This document shows, piece by piece, positions 1 to 7,153 of a DNA stretch of 11,571 nucleotides. The position numbers were made by a program, and so were the translations under genes. A model generated the notes under the pieces. The model was not told the origin of the DNA. It worked only from the letters and a program-made list of their open reading frames with translations, and made no database searches. Position 1 is the first letter of the stretch, and each line of letters begins with the position of its first letter. Origin of the DNA: Anaerolineales bacterium UBA832 (lineage in GTDB: Bacteria > Chloroflexota > Anaerolineae > Anaerolineales > UBA11657); contig DBHI01000144.1 in NCBI GenBank assembly GCA_002296125.1, forward strand, positions 1-11,571, written 5' to 3'.

Positions 1-1
1 A

Positions 2-787
2 GCAGGTTGGTTGCGTCAGGTGCCAATTGCTATATATTTGCCTGATGTTGAACCTGGTCTTGCAATACGCATCATTTCGAAAATCGCTGATCGCGTATTG
101 ATTACTGTGGAAGCTTCACAGGAGTATTTGAAACACGTTAAGCTAGTTGTTACAGGTTATCCATTACGAACACAACTTACGAATGCTTTAACAATGTCAC
201 AGGATGAATCTAGGAGTGTGTTAGGTATAAAAAATAACAAAACTATTTTGATAGTTGGTGGAAGTCTTGGTGCAAGGAGTATTAATTTAGCGGCTTTAGA
301 AGCTGGGCGTACTTGGGTAAGTGAGGGATTTCAAATTATACATGTTACTGGTAAATTAGGATGGATAGAGTCAGAAAAAATATGGACTGATTTAGATTCA
401 TTTACAAAATTAAACTATAAGTTATTTCCATATTTGTCAGATAAAATCGGGGTTGCTATGCGTGCATCAAACATTGTGGTTGCTCGTGCAGGTGCATCAT
501 GTCTTGGAGAGTTTCCTGCTTTTGGTTTGCCTGCAGTGTTGGTTCCTTATCCATATTCATGGAGTTATCAATATGCAAATGCACATATGCTGTGTGATCA
601 GGGAGCTGCTATTTGTGTTGAAGATAATGACTTACCGATTGTTCTTAGACAAACAGTATCAAGACTGTTAAACAATGACTCTGAAATGATTGAATTTGGT
701 AAGAATGCTAGACGATTTTCAAATATCGATGGTGCTGACAATATTGCAAACGAACTTAGATCTATGGTTTGTGGAGAGTCATTATGA
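2..787 (+). CDS. murG: MurG, UDP-GlcNAc:undecaprenyl-PP-MurNAc-pentapeptide GlcNAc transferase (5' partial)
   Basis: MurG transfers GlcNAc from UDP-GlcNAc to lipid I, giving lipid II on the inner face of the cytoplasmic membrane. The window opens inside the gene: the frame is open from base 2 and gives 261 residues, so roughly the first 100 of a usual ~360 are missing. The visible part covers the end of the acceptor-binding half and the whole C-terminal GT-B (GT28) half. Motifs seen are VVTGYPLR at the domain junction, the glycine-rich GGSLGARSIN loop, and the nucleotide-sugar signature ARAGASCLGEFPAFGLPAVLVPYPY followed by YQYANA, broken here as several adjoining motifs. The conserved Glu of GEFPAFG and Gln of YQYANA match the UDP-GlcNAc-binding Glu/Gln of MurG. 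The loop normally written HEQN reads YLPDVEPG. The stop overlaps the next start (ATGA), suggesting translational coupling. Identification is secure; the true start lies upstream of the window. Confidence 0.95.
   Translation, partial: AGWLRQVPIAIYLPDVEPGLAIRIISKIADRVLITVEASQEYLKHVKLVVTGYPLRTQLTNALTMSQDESRSVLGIKNNKTILIVGGSLGARSINLAALEAGRTWVSEGFQIIHVTGKLGWIESEKIWTDLDSFTKLNYKLFPYLSDKIGVAMRASNIVVARAGASCLGEFPAFGLPAVLVPYPYSWSYQYANAHMLCDQGAAICVEDNDLPIVLRQTVSRLLNNDSEMIEFGKNARRFSNIDGADNIANELRSMVCGESL
773..776 (+). promoter_or_regulatory. Shine-Dalgarno site (GGAG) for the CvpA-like gene, inside murG
   Basis: GGAG lies 7 bases before ATG 784, within the last codons of murG. It decides between this ATG and an in-frame TTG at 769, which has no comparable upstream site. 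It also shows that the two genes are translationally coupled. Confidence 0.6.
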
Positions 788-1305
788 TTGCATTATCAGT
801 TTTGTTTTGGATGTATCTTTTGTTATTTGGAATAATTGGTGCTTTAAGGGGTTGGGCAAAGGAATTGTTAGTATTATTTAGCTTGGTTCTTGCTTTGTTC
901 CTTGATGCTGTGATAATAAAGTTTATACCAGGTGTTGCCACTTCTTTGGCATTACAAACGGAAATCACTCAATTTTCGGTGCGATCTCTTTTGTTTTTTC
1001 TTTTAGCATTTTTTGGTTACTCCACTCCAGTAGTGGCACCATTATTTGCTGATAAAGCTCGTAGAGAACGTTTGGAAGATATGCTTTTAGGACTCTTTCT
1101 AGGTGTAATTAACGGTTATTTGCTGATTGGAACAATCTGGCATTACTTGCACGTTTCCGGTTATCCTATTGCAGGTATATTTCCACCTGAATCTCAGAGT
1201 GTACTAGATATGTTAGATTATATGCCTCCTGAATTGGTTGGTCCACCATATATATATTTTGGTTTAGGAATTACTTTTATTTTTGTGATTGTTGTTTTTC
1301 TTTAA
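784..1305 (+). CDS. CvpA-like multi-pass membrane protein
   Basis: A 173-residue, very hydrophobic protein with about five predicted membrane segments (near residues 3-20, 25-47, 63-88, 103-123 and 155-172). The early motif RGWAKELLVLFSLVLAL resembles the RG-x(2)-K/R-E signature after the first helix of CvpA (colicin V production) family proteins. The later stretch RLEDMLLGLFLGVINGYLL resembles the family's second signature, a Gly-rich helix ending in NG. CvpA proteins are inner-membrane proteins linked to colicin export, purF regulation, envelope integrity and biofilm; their biochemical role is unclear. I chose ATG 784, which overlaps the murG stop and has GGAG 7 bases upstream. Its place between murG and murC suggests an envelope role, possibly as a partner of peptidoglycan synthesis; that is inference. 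It could instead belong to a lineage-specific family that only resembles CvpA. Confidence 0.72.
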   Translation: MIALSVLFWMYLLLFGIIGALRGWAKELLVLFSLVLALFLDAVIIKFIPGVATSLALQTEITQFSVRSLLFFLLAFFGYSTPVVAPLFADKARRERLEDMLLGLFLGVINGYLLIGTIWHYLHVSGYPIAGIFPPESQSVLDMLDYMPPELVGPPYIYFGLGITFIFVIVVFL

Positions 1306-1306
1306 T

Positions 1307-1310
1307 GGAG
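1307..1310 (+). promoter_or_regulatory. Shine-Dalgarno site (GGAG) setting the murC-murB start
   Basis: GGAG lies 8 bases before ATG 1319 and just after the stop of the CvpA-like gene. It favours ATG 1319 over an in-frame upstream TTG at 1289. Starting at 1319 also places the Rossmann motif GIGGAG at residue 11, as expected for MurC. Confidence 0.6.
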
Positions 1311-1318
1311 TTGATTTA

Positions 1319-3637
1319 ATGATACTTGATCAACATATTCATCTGGTAGGCATTGGTGGTGCAGGATTATCTGCAATTGCTACTTTGCTGCTTGAAAAAG
1401 GTCATATAGTAAGTGGTTCGGATATTTGTGAATCCGAATCTCTTGCAAATTTAAGGGATATGGGCGCTGTTGTTTATATTGGTCATGAGGCATCTAATGT
1501 GAGAGATGCTGATCTCGTGTTAGCATCCTCTGCAATTGATACTGATAATCCTGAATTGCTTGAAGCTAGAGAGAAAAATATACAAATGATTAAACGTCAG
1601 GACTTAATTGGTGATTTGATGGCAGATAAAATAGGGTGTGCTGTTGCAGGTAGTCATGGTAAGACCACTACTACCGCTTTAATATCTTTTTGTCTGCTTG
1701 AATGTGGATTAGATCCTACTTTTATTGTAGGCGGTACTTTGAAGAATAATAGGATGAATGCTCGCTATGGTAGAGGTGAACCATTTGTCGTTGAGGCTGA
1801 TGAATATGCTAAGATGTTTTTAGGATTGCGTCCTCAAGTGAGTATAATTAATAGCATGGATTTTGATCATCCTGACTGTTATGATGATCAATTGGAACTT
1901 GAAAATACCTATTGGGAATTTGTTAAGCTGATTCCTTTTGACGGTCAATTGATAGTTAATCAGGATGATGAACGGGCAAAGAGAATAGGTGATAAAGCCA
2001 GGGAATTGGGCATATCTGTGGTTACTTATGCTATTCACAATGATGCTGACTGGAGAGCTAAAAATATACAGATCAAAAATGGGATAGGTTGTCGTTTTTT
2101 ATTAGTAAACAATGATGATCAGATTTGTCAAAATATAGATACTCAGCTTGTTGGTGACCATAATGTTATGAATATTTTAGCTTCTATAGCTGCTATTGAT
2201 TTCTATGGAATAGATCTTCAGCAGGTAATAGATCCATTGCGAAGATTTGCAGGTGTGAAACGACGTTTTGAAATTAAAGGTGTCGAAGAAGGCGTTGTTG
2301 TTGTTGACGATTATGCACATCATCCTACAGCTATAAGATCTACTTTGAAAGCGGCACGCATGCAATTCCCAGATAGAAAATTGTGGGTTGTTTTTCAACC
2401 TCATACATATTCACGCGTTAACGAGTTTAAGTTAGAAATAGCAGATAGTTTTGAAGAAGCAGATCAAGTGATAATAACTGATATATATGGGTCTCGTGAG
2501 ACAAATGATAGTCTAACATCATCATTGCAAATAGTAGAGTTAATGCATCATCCAAATGTGACTCATATGAGTTCTTATGATGAAATAGTCAAGTACCTTT
2601 TGTCTGAATTGGTTTCGGGCGACATAGTTATTACTTTGAATGCAGGTGATGGTTATATGGTTGGTGATCAGTTGTTAAGCATGTTATCCGATAAAAGTAA
2701 TTTTTCTGATAGGCATTTTGGCTTATTATCTAATATTGGTAAAACATTAAAGAGTAATGAGATTATGGGTAAGTATACTTCTTCACGCATTGGTGGTGTG
2801 GCTGATTTTTTTGTGCAAGTAAACACTATTGATGATCTTGTAGAAGTCGTAAGTTATTGTTGGCAGTCAGATATACCAGTCTTAGTTCTTGGATCAGGTT
2901 CCAATGTTCTTTTTTCTGATTCAGGTTTTAGAGGATTAGTAGTGCACAATATGGCAAAGCAAATTGTCTTTGATGAGTCTGATTCATCTATTGTTGTGCG
3001 AGTTTCTTCTGGAACTATGTTGGCTGCATTAGCACGTACATGTATTAATCGTGGGTATGGGGGATTAGAATGGGCAGTTTCAGTGCCAGGTACAGTAGGT
3101 GGAGCATTATTTGGTAATGCCGGTGCCCATGGAGCAGATATGTCAGATAATATTGTTTTGGCTGATATCTTGCAACGCGGGAAAGGAATAAAGACCTGGA
3201 CTATAGATGATTTGGGTTTAGATTATCGATTTAGTAAACTACAGGAAATAGATGAGGATTTTGTGATTTTAGAAGCTCAGTTTGAATTAGAGAGGGTTGC
3301 TGTAGATATACTCAGATTGAGGGCTAATGAATTTGTGGCTCATCGCAAAAACACACAGCCTCCTGGAGCCACTATAGGATCTATGTTTAAGAATCCACCA
3401 GGTAATCATGCTGGGCGTCTAATTGAAGATGCTGGGCTAAAAGGTTTTCGTATTGGTCAGGCAGAAATTTCTAAAGTGCATGCCAATTTTTTCGTAAATT
3501 TGGGAGAGGCAACTGCAATGGATGTTTTTGGACTAATTGAACATGCAGACAATGTTGTGGAAGAGAAGTTTGGTGTTAAGTTGGACTTAGAAATAAAATT
3601 AATTGGGGAATGGTTTGGATTAGGTATAAATAAATAA
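1319..3637 (+). CDS. murC-murB: MurC-MurB fusion: UDP-MurNAc--L-alanine ligase / UDP-MurNAc dehydrogenase
   Basis: One 772-residue polypeptide carries two consecutive cytoplasmic steps of peptidoglycan synthesis. Residues 1-456 are MurC, which adds L-Ala to UDP-MurNAc using ATP. Visible are the Rossmann motif GIGGAG (11-16), the Mur ligase P-loop GSHGKTTTT (111-119), EADEYAKMF, the metal/substrate region DFDHPDCY, DDYAHHP (330-336) and QPHTYSR. The usual EADESD reads EADEYA. After a ~15-residue linker, residues 472-772 are a type II (short) MurB, the FAD/NADPH enolpyruvyl reductase that makes UDP-MurNAc. Visible are SRIGGVADFFV, GSGSN (525-529), GTVGGALFGNAGAHG (from 591), the catalytic Ser688 in GSMFKNP and Glu758 in LEIKLIGEW. 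Domain order is the reverse of pathway order. Both halves keep their catalytic motifs and the junction has no stop or frameshift. An internal ATG at 2765 could give free MurB but has only a weak upstream site. The stop shares one base with the ddl start. Confidence 0.95.
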   Translation: MILDQHIHLVGIGGAGLSAIATLLLEKGHIVSGSDICESESLANLRDMGAVVYIGHEASNVRDADLVLASSAIDTDNPELLEAREKNIQMIKRQDLIGDLMADKIGCAVAGSHGKTTTTALISFCLLECGLDPTFIVGGTLKNNRMNARYGRGEPFVVEADEYAKMFLGLRPQVSIINSMDFDHPDCYDDQLELENTYWEFVKLIPFDGQLIVNQDDERAKRIGDKARELGISVVTYAIHNDADWRAKNIQIKNGIGCRFLLVNNDDQICQNIDTQLVGDHNVMNILASIAAIDFYGIDLQQVIDPLRRFAGVKRRFEIKGVEEGVVVVDDYAHHPTAIRSTLKAARMQFPDRKLWVVFQPHTYSRVNEFKLEIADSFEEADQVIITDIYGSRETNDSLTSSLQIVELMHHPNVTHMSSYDEIVKYLLSELVSGDIVITLNAGDGYMVGDQLLSMLSDKSNFSDRHFGLLSNIGKTLKSNEIMGKYTSSRIGGVADFFVQVNTIDDLVEVVSYCWQSDIPVLVLGSGSNVLFSDSGFRGLVVHNMAKQIVFDESDSSIVVRVSSGTMLAALARTCINRGYGGLEWAVSVPGTVGGALFGNAGAHGADMSDNIVLADILQRGKGIKTWTIDDLGLDYRFSKLQEIDEDFVILEAQFELERVAVDILRLRANEFVAHRKNTQPPGATIGSMFKNPPGNHAGRLIEDAGLKGFRIGQAEISKVHANFFVNLGEATAMDVFGLIEHADNVVEEKFGVKLDLEIKLIGEWFGLGINK

Positions 3638-4770
3638 TGACTACTGAAAAAATGCGTATAGGCATACTCTTTGGAGGAAGATCTGGTGAACACGAGGTAT
3701 CATTAAGGTCTACTAGATCTGTACTCGAAGCAATTGATTATGATAAGTACATTGTTAGTCTCATTGGTATTACCAAGAATGGTAAATGGATTACTGGTGC
3801 AAAGTGTTTGGATGAATTGGAAAGAGGAGGAGAGTCAGTTAATTTGTTTTCCAATTGTTTGATTTTGCCATATTCTTCAAAGAATTCATTAGTGCATTTT
3901 GATGGTAATGTAAATAACAATAATCTTGACATAATTGATTTCGAGAACTTGGATGTGATTTTTCCTATTTTGCATGGTACGAATGGAGAAGATGGTTCTA
4001 TACAAGGATTATTAGAAATTGCTGATTTACCATATGTAGGGTCTGGAGTGTTAGGTTCTTCAGTCGGCATGGATAAAATTCTGTTTAAGTCTGTAATGGA
4101 ATCTCATGGACTACCAGTTGTACCTTCTTATTCATTTAATAGAAGTGTGTATTTGCGTAAATCCAATGAAATTGTTGCTGGTATTTTGGACAGACTTGAT
4201 TTACCAGTGTTTATTAAGCCAGCTAATTTGGGATCGTCCGTAGGTATTAGTATGGCTAATGACAAAGATGAGCTTATATCTGGCATTGATGAAGCTTGTA
4301 AATGGGATCGGAGAATATTAGTTGAAAGACGGGTGGATGCTAGGGAGATTGAGGTAAGTGTTTTGGGTAATGATGAACCGCAAGTATCTGTTGCTGGTGA
4401 GATAGTGTCTAACAGTGATTTTTATGATTATGAGGCTAAGTATGTGTCTAGTTCTGCAGAACTTATTATTCCTGCTTCTATTACTCAAAATCAGTTAAGA
4501 TCGGTGCAGGAAATGGCACTAGAAGCATATAAAGCGATAGATTGTTCAGGTATGGCGCGCGTTGATTTTTTACTTGACAATGTTTCTGGAGATTTATGGG
4601 TAAATGAATTAAACACTATTCCAGGATTTACAAGTATTAGTATGTATCCTAAGTTGTGGCAAGCATCAGGAGTTGAGTTTAGTGAGTTGATCGACATTCT
4701 TATTGAGTTGGCATTAGAAAGAAAGATACAGCGAGATAGTGTACATAGATCATTTGAGGTATTACATTGA
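3637..4770 (+). CDS. ddl: D-alanine--D-alanine ligase
   Basis: A 377-residue ATP-grasp enzyme that joins two D-Ala molecules for the end of the MurNAc pentapeptide. Motifs in order are GGRSGEHEVS near residue 14 (first substrate loop), HGTNGEDGSIQG (signature 1), GSGVLGSSVGMDK, IKPANLGSSVGI (ATP-grasp lysine and glycine loop), ILVERRVDAREIEVSVLG, EAKY in the omega loop and NELNTIPGFTSISMYP (metal-binding Glu/Asn). Tyr269 of EAKY matches the tyrosine of D-Ala-D-Ala enzymes rather than the Phe of Leuconostoc-type D-Ala-D-lactate ligases, so an ordinary vancomycin-sensitive precursor is expected (inference). The ATG shares its A with the murC-murB stop (TAATG). A second ATG at 3652 (MRIGILFGG) is also possible. 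AGGT at 3622-3625 is a rather distant ribosome site. Length is normal for the family. Confidence 0.96.
   Translation: MTTEKMRIGILFGGRSGEHEVSLRSTRSVLEAIDYDKYIVSLIGITKNGKWITGAKCLDELERGGESVNLFSNCLILPYSSKNSLVHFDGNVNNNNLDIIDFENLDVIFPILHGTNGEDGSIQGLLEIADLPYVGSGVLGSSVGMDKILFKSVMESHGLPVVPSYSFNRSVYLRKSNEIVAGILDRLDLPVFIKPANLGSSVGISMANDKDELISGIDEACKWDRRILVERRVDAREIEVSVLGNDEPQVSVAGEIVSNSDFYDYEAKYVSSSAELIIPASITQNQLRSVQEMALEAYKAIDCSGMARVDFLLDNVSGDLWVNELNTIPGFTSISMYPKLWQASGVEFSELIDILIELALERKIQRDSVHRSFEVLH
4756..4760 (+). promoter_or_regulatory. Shine-Dalgarno site (GAGGT) for the ftsQ TTG start
   Basis: GAGGT lies 6 bases before TTG 4767, within the end of ddl. The first in-frame ATG codons (4845 and 4851) have no purine-rich site in front of them. 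This site is the main reason for accepting the non-ATG start that overlaps the ddl stop (TTGA). Confidence 0.55.
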
Positions 4771-5693
4771 GTATTTTACGTGCTTTTATTTTACCAATAA
4801 CAAGGCGATTTATTGCATCTCAAACAGACTCTAACCATGTTGTCATGCCAATGGCACGTACACCAAGAGATTTGGATGAAGCTCGTAAAAAAAGAAATAG
4901 TAGAAATAGAAAGAGTTTTCCTAATTTGTTTAAAAATAAAACGAGTAGACGGATTTTTGTAAAACGATCATCTCCGATGAAGTCATTGAAGGTAACATTC
5001 TTTTTAGAAAAGATCGGATGGCGTATTGTTAGCTTTGGTATAGTTGGCTTGTGTGTACTGTCATTAGGATATATAACGACACAAGAAAAGTTTTTTATAG
5101 ATTCAATTGAGTTGGTCAGCACAGAATATGTTCCAGGAGATGAAATATATAGACAATCTGGTGTTCATGGTATGAATATTTTTTGGATCGATCCAGTTCT
5201 AGTGCGTCATAATATTAGCAATATTCCAGGCATTGATGATGCTATGGTGGAGTTTGAATGGCCGTCAACTCTGTATATTCAAGTGATTGAAAGGGATCCG
5301 GTTGTTGTTTGGCAACAAGGAGGAGAGTCAGTTTGGGTTGATCAATATGGTGAAATTTTTCCTGCTAGAAAAAATTTAGAGTGGTTACTACCAATTGTAG
5401 TAGAGGATGAATCAAATACAATTGATGTAACTAAGAAAATACCGTTTGATGTTATCGAAGGAGCTATTCAATTGAAGGCATTGCGTCCTAACATAGAAAT
5501 GTTACATTATGATGTAGGTCGTGGTTTATCTTATCAGGATGGTAGGAACTGGAGAGGGTATTTTGGCACAGGTAATAATATGGCAACAAAGTTGCTTGTG
5601 TATGAAACTTTAGTTGAAGATTTAATGATGCGTGGAGTGTGGCCAAAGATTGTGAGTGTTGTTGAACCGTCCACACCATTTCATAGAGAATAG
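4767..5693 (+). CDS. ftsQ: FtsQ/DivIB-type cell division protein with POTRA domain
   Basis: A 308-residue bitopic membrane protein. Residues 1-85 are cytoplasmic and very basic (RKKRNSRNRK near 40-49, then KNKTSRR and FVKRSS). Residues 86-103 form a single membrane helix (IVSFGIVGLCVLSLGYI). Residues 108-178 look like a POTRA domain, starting FFIDSIELVST and ending in the typical WPSTLYIQVIERDPVVVW. Residues 180-300 match the FtsQ beta domain: VWVDQYGEIFP is the family's 'lvD..G.vf' motif. FtsQ links early and late divisome components (FtsL, FtsB, FtsW, FtsI) at the septum. Position directly before ftsA and ftsZ supports the name. The start is TTG 4767, overlapping the ddl stop and preceded by GAGGT; ATG 4845 would shorten the tail by 26 residues. 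The sequence is divergent, as usual for FtsQ, but topology and context agree. Confidence 0.9.
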   Translation: MSILRAFILPITRRFIASQTDSNHVVMPMARTPRDLDEARKKRNSRNRKSFPNLFKNKTSRRIFVKRSSPMKSLKVTFFLEKIGWRIVSFGIVGLCVLSLGYITTQEKFFIDSIELVSTEYVPGDEIYRQSGVHGMNIFWIDPVLVRHNISNIPGIDDAMVEFEWPSTLYIQVIERDPVVVWQQGGESVWVDQYGEIFPARKNLEWLLPIVVEDESNTIDVTKKIPFDVIEGAIQLKALRPNIEMLHYDVGRGLSYQDGRNWRGYFGTGNNMATKLLVYETLVEDLMMRGVWPKIVSVVEPSTPFHRE

Positions 5694-5700
5694 GAAATAA

Positions 5701-5739
5701 ATGAACTTAAATGTAAACAAGAAGGTGCGCTATGTCTAA
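5701..5739 (+). other. Possible 12-codon leader peptide overlapping the ftsA start
   Basis: ATG 5701 opens a frame coding MNLNVNKKVRYV and ends at TAA 5737-5739, eight bases into ftsA but in another frame. AGGA at 5692-5695, overlapping the ftsQ stop, stands 5 bases before this ATG and is at least as good as the ftsA site. Ribosomes reading it would cross the ftsA ribosome site and stop next to its ATG, so it could couple ftsA translation to ftsQ. It may equally be chance; there is no direct proof of translation. Confidence 0.25.
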
Positions 5740-7000
5740 TACTAAATTGATTGCTGCAATTGATGTTGGTACAACAAAAGTTTGTGTATTGATTGCTGAA
5801 TTATTAGATTCAAATGATTATGAAATAATTGGAGTGGGTGTTTCAGCATCTAAGGGACTTAAAAAGGGTGTTGTTGTTAATATGAATGAAGCCAAGACTG
5901 CCATTCGTGAAGCTGTCGAATCAGCAGAAAGGTCTGCTGGATATGAAGTTGACAGAGCATTTGTTAGTCTGGCAGGAGCTCATGTTGAGGCAGTTAACAG
6001 TCACGGTGTTGTTGGGATTTCGGGTGATAGCATCATTACACAAGATGATATTGACAGAGCACTGGATGCTGCTAGGGCAATTGTAATCCCGCATAATCGT
6101 GAAGTTCTGCATATTATTCCGCGCAACTTTATTGTGGATGGGCAAGAAGGTATTCGTATGCCTTTAGGAATGCATGGGTTTCGTCTAGAAGTTGAGGCTC
6201 ATATTATCACTGCTGCAAGTACTACTGTTAAAAATTTGGCTCAGTGTATTGAAGATGCTGGTGTAGTGGTTGAACAATTTGTTTTGAATCCATTGGCATC
6301 TTCAGAGGCATCTTTAACGGATACAGAACGTGATTTGGGTGTAGTATCATGTGATATTGGTGGTGGTACTACTGATGTGGCAATATTTATTGAAGGTAAT
6401 GTTTGGCATACTGCTGTTTTACCAGTAGGTGGGAATAATATTACTGCGGATGTGTCACATGGACTACGTTTACCTGCTTCTGCTGCTGAAGAAGTAAAAA
6501 TTGCACATGGACATGCTTGTACGCAAGAAGTTGATAGTAGTGAAGTCTTCTTGGTAAGACCTTTTGGACATGAGCAAGCTATAGAGGTGAGTAGATCTGA
6601 ATTGGCTAATGTTGTAGAAGCTAGAGCGGAGGAAATTTTTGATTTGTTACTTAAAGAGGTTAAAAGATCAGGTTATGATAGTTTGTTGCCTGCTGGTGTA
6701 GTATTGACTGGTGGTACGTCACGATTAGCAGGTTTTAGACAGCTAGCTACAGGATCTTTAGGTTTGCCTGTAAGAGTATCTGAGCCGACTAATTTGCGAG
6801 GACTTGTTGATCAGGTGCAGGGTCCAGAGTTTGCTACTAGTGTTGGATTGCTGAACTGGGCAGCAAGAGAATCTAGTACTTACGTTGGACTCAGTAGTTT
6901 AAATGGATATTCAGAAAATGGTAGTTTTGCAACTGGAAACAAATCTGGTCAAAGAATGTGGGGAGTAATTAAGGATTGGGCTAGCAGATTAGCTCCGTAG
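5732..7000 (+). CDS. ftsA: FtsA, actin-like Z-ring membrane tether
   Basis: A 422-residue actin/Hsp70-superfamily ATPase that anchors FtsZ filaments to the membrane and recruits later divisome proteins. Seen in order are the phosphate-1 loop DVGTTK (residues 11-16), the FtsA-specific 1C subdomain around residues 85-165 (IPRNFIVDGQEGIRMPLGM lies here), the phosphate-2 loop DIGGGTTD (208-215), VLPVGGNNIT, and the adenosine motif LTGGTSRLAG (GGT at 327-329). The last 16 residues (407-422, QRMWGVIKDWASRLAP) form the expected amphipathic membrane-targeting helix after a loose Ser/Gly/Asn-rich linker. Length is typical. The start is ATG 5732 with AAGGT 5-6 bases upstream; the gap to ftsQ is 38 bases, so the two are probably cotranscribed. 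Nothing is missing. Confidence 0.97.
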   Translation: MSNTKLIAAIDVGTTKVCVLIAELLDSNDYEIIGVGVSASKGLKKGVVVNMNEAKTAIREAVESAERSAGYEVDRAFVSLAGAHVEAVNSHGVVGISGDSIITQDDIDRALDAARAIVIPHNREVLHIIPRNFIVDGQEGIRMPLGMHGFRLEVEAHIITAASTTVKNLAQCIEDAGVVVEQFVLNPLASSEASLTDTERDLGVVSCDIGGGTTDVAIFIEGNVWHTAVLPVGGNNITADVSHGLRLPASAAEEVKIAHGHACTQEVDSSEVFLVRPFGHEQAIEVSRSELANVVEARAEEIFDLLLKEVKRSGYDSLLPAGVVLTGGTSRLAGFRQLATGSLGLPVRVSEPTNLRGLVDQVQGPEFATSVGLLNWAARESSTYVGLSSLNGYSENGSFATGNKSGQRMWGVIKDWASRLAP

Positions 7001-7153
7001 TATATTGAAAATAAATTAATCAAGGAAATAAAAAAACTGTAGAGAATGTTGTACGATCTGACGAGGCATGGTAAAACAATGGGATATTAGATACTAGCAG
7101 TTAGGAAAACAAATTAATATTATTTAGAAATTATTAGAAAAGGTGGTAGTTCA
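7001..7153 (+). promoter_or_regulatory. ftsA-ftsZ intergenic region, possible internal promoter for ftsZ
   Basis: A 153-base AT-rich gap, much longer than any gap upstream in the cluster. It ends with a good ftsZ ribosome site (AAGGTGG, about 7 bases before ATG 7154). A weak sigma-70-like pair is CTGACG (7059-7064) and GATATT (7083-7088) with 18 bases between. Separate ftsZ promoters in this position are known in many bacteria, where ftsZ is needed in excess over ftsA. The promoter elements are only partial matches, so the region is more certain than the exact site. I see no strong terminator or riboswitch here. Confidence 0.3.

Noticed and set aside
2765..3637. Separate murB gene starting at the in-frame ATG 2765
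   Set aside because: The reading frame is continuous with murC, there is no stop between them, and the purine-rich sequence upstream is weak. I treat it as a possible internal start only.
4820..5122. Minus-strand open frame of about 100 codons opposite ftsQ
   Set aside because: Its length follows from the AT-rich, Lys/Arg-rich ftsQ tail on the other strand. It has no recognisable domain and conflicts with a well-supported gene.
7046..7090. 14-codon open frame in the ftsA-ftsZ gap
   Set aside because: The purine-rich sequence AGAGA directly touches the ATG, so there is no usable ribosome-site spacing. It is probably chance.
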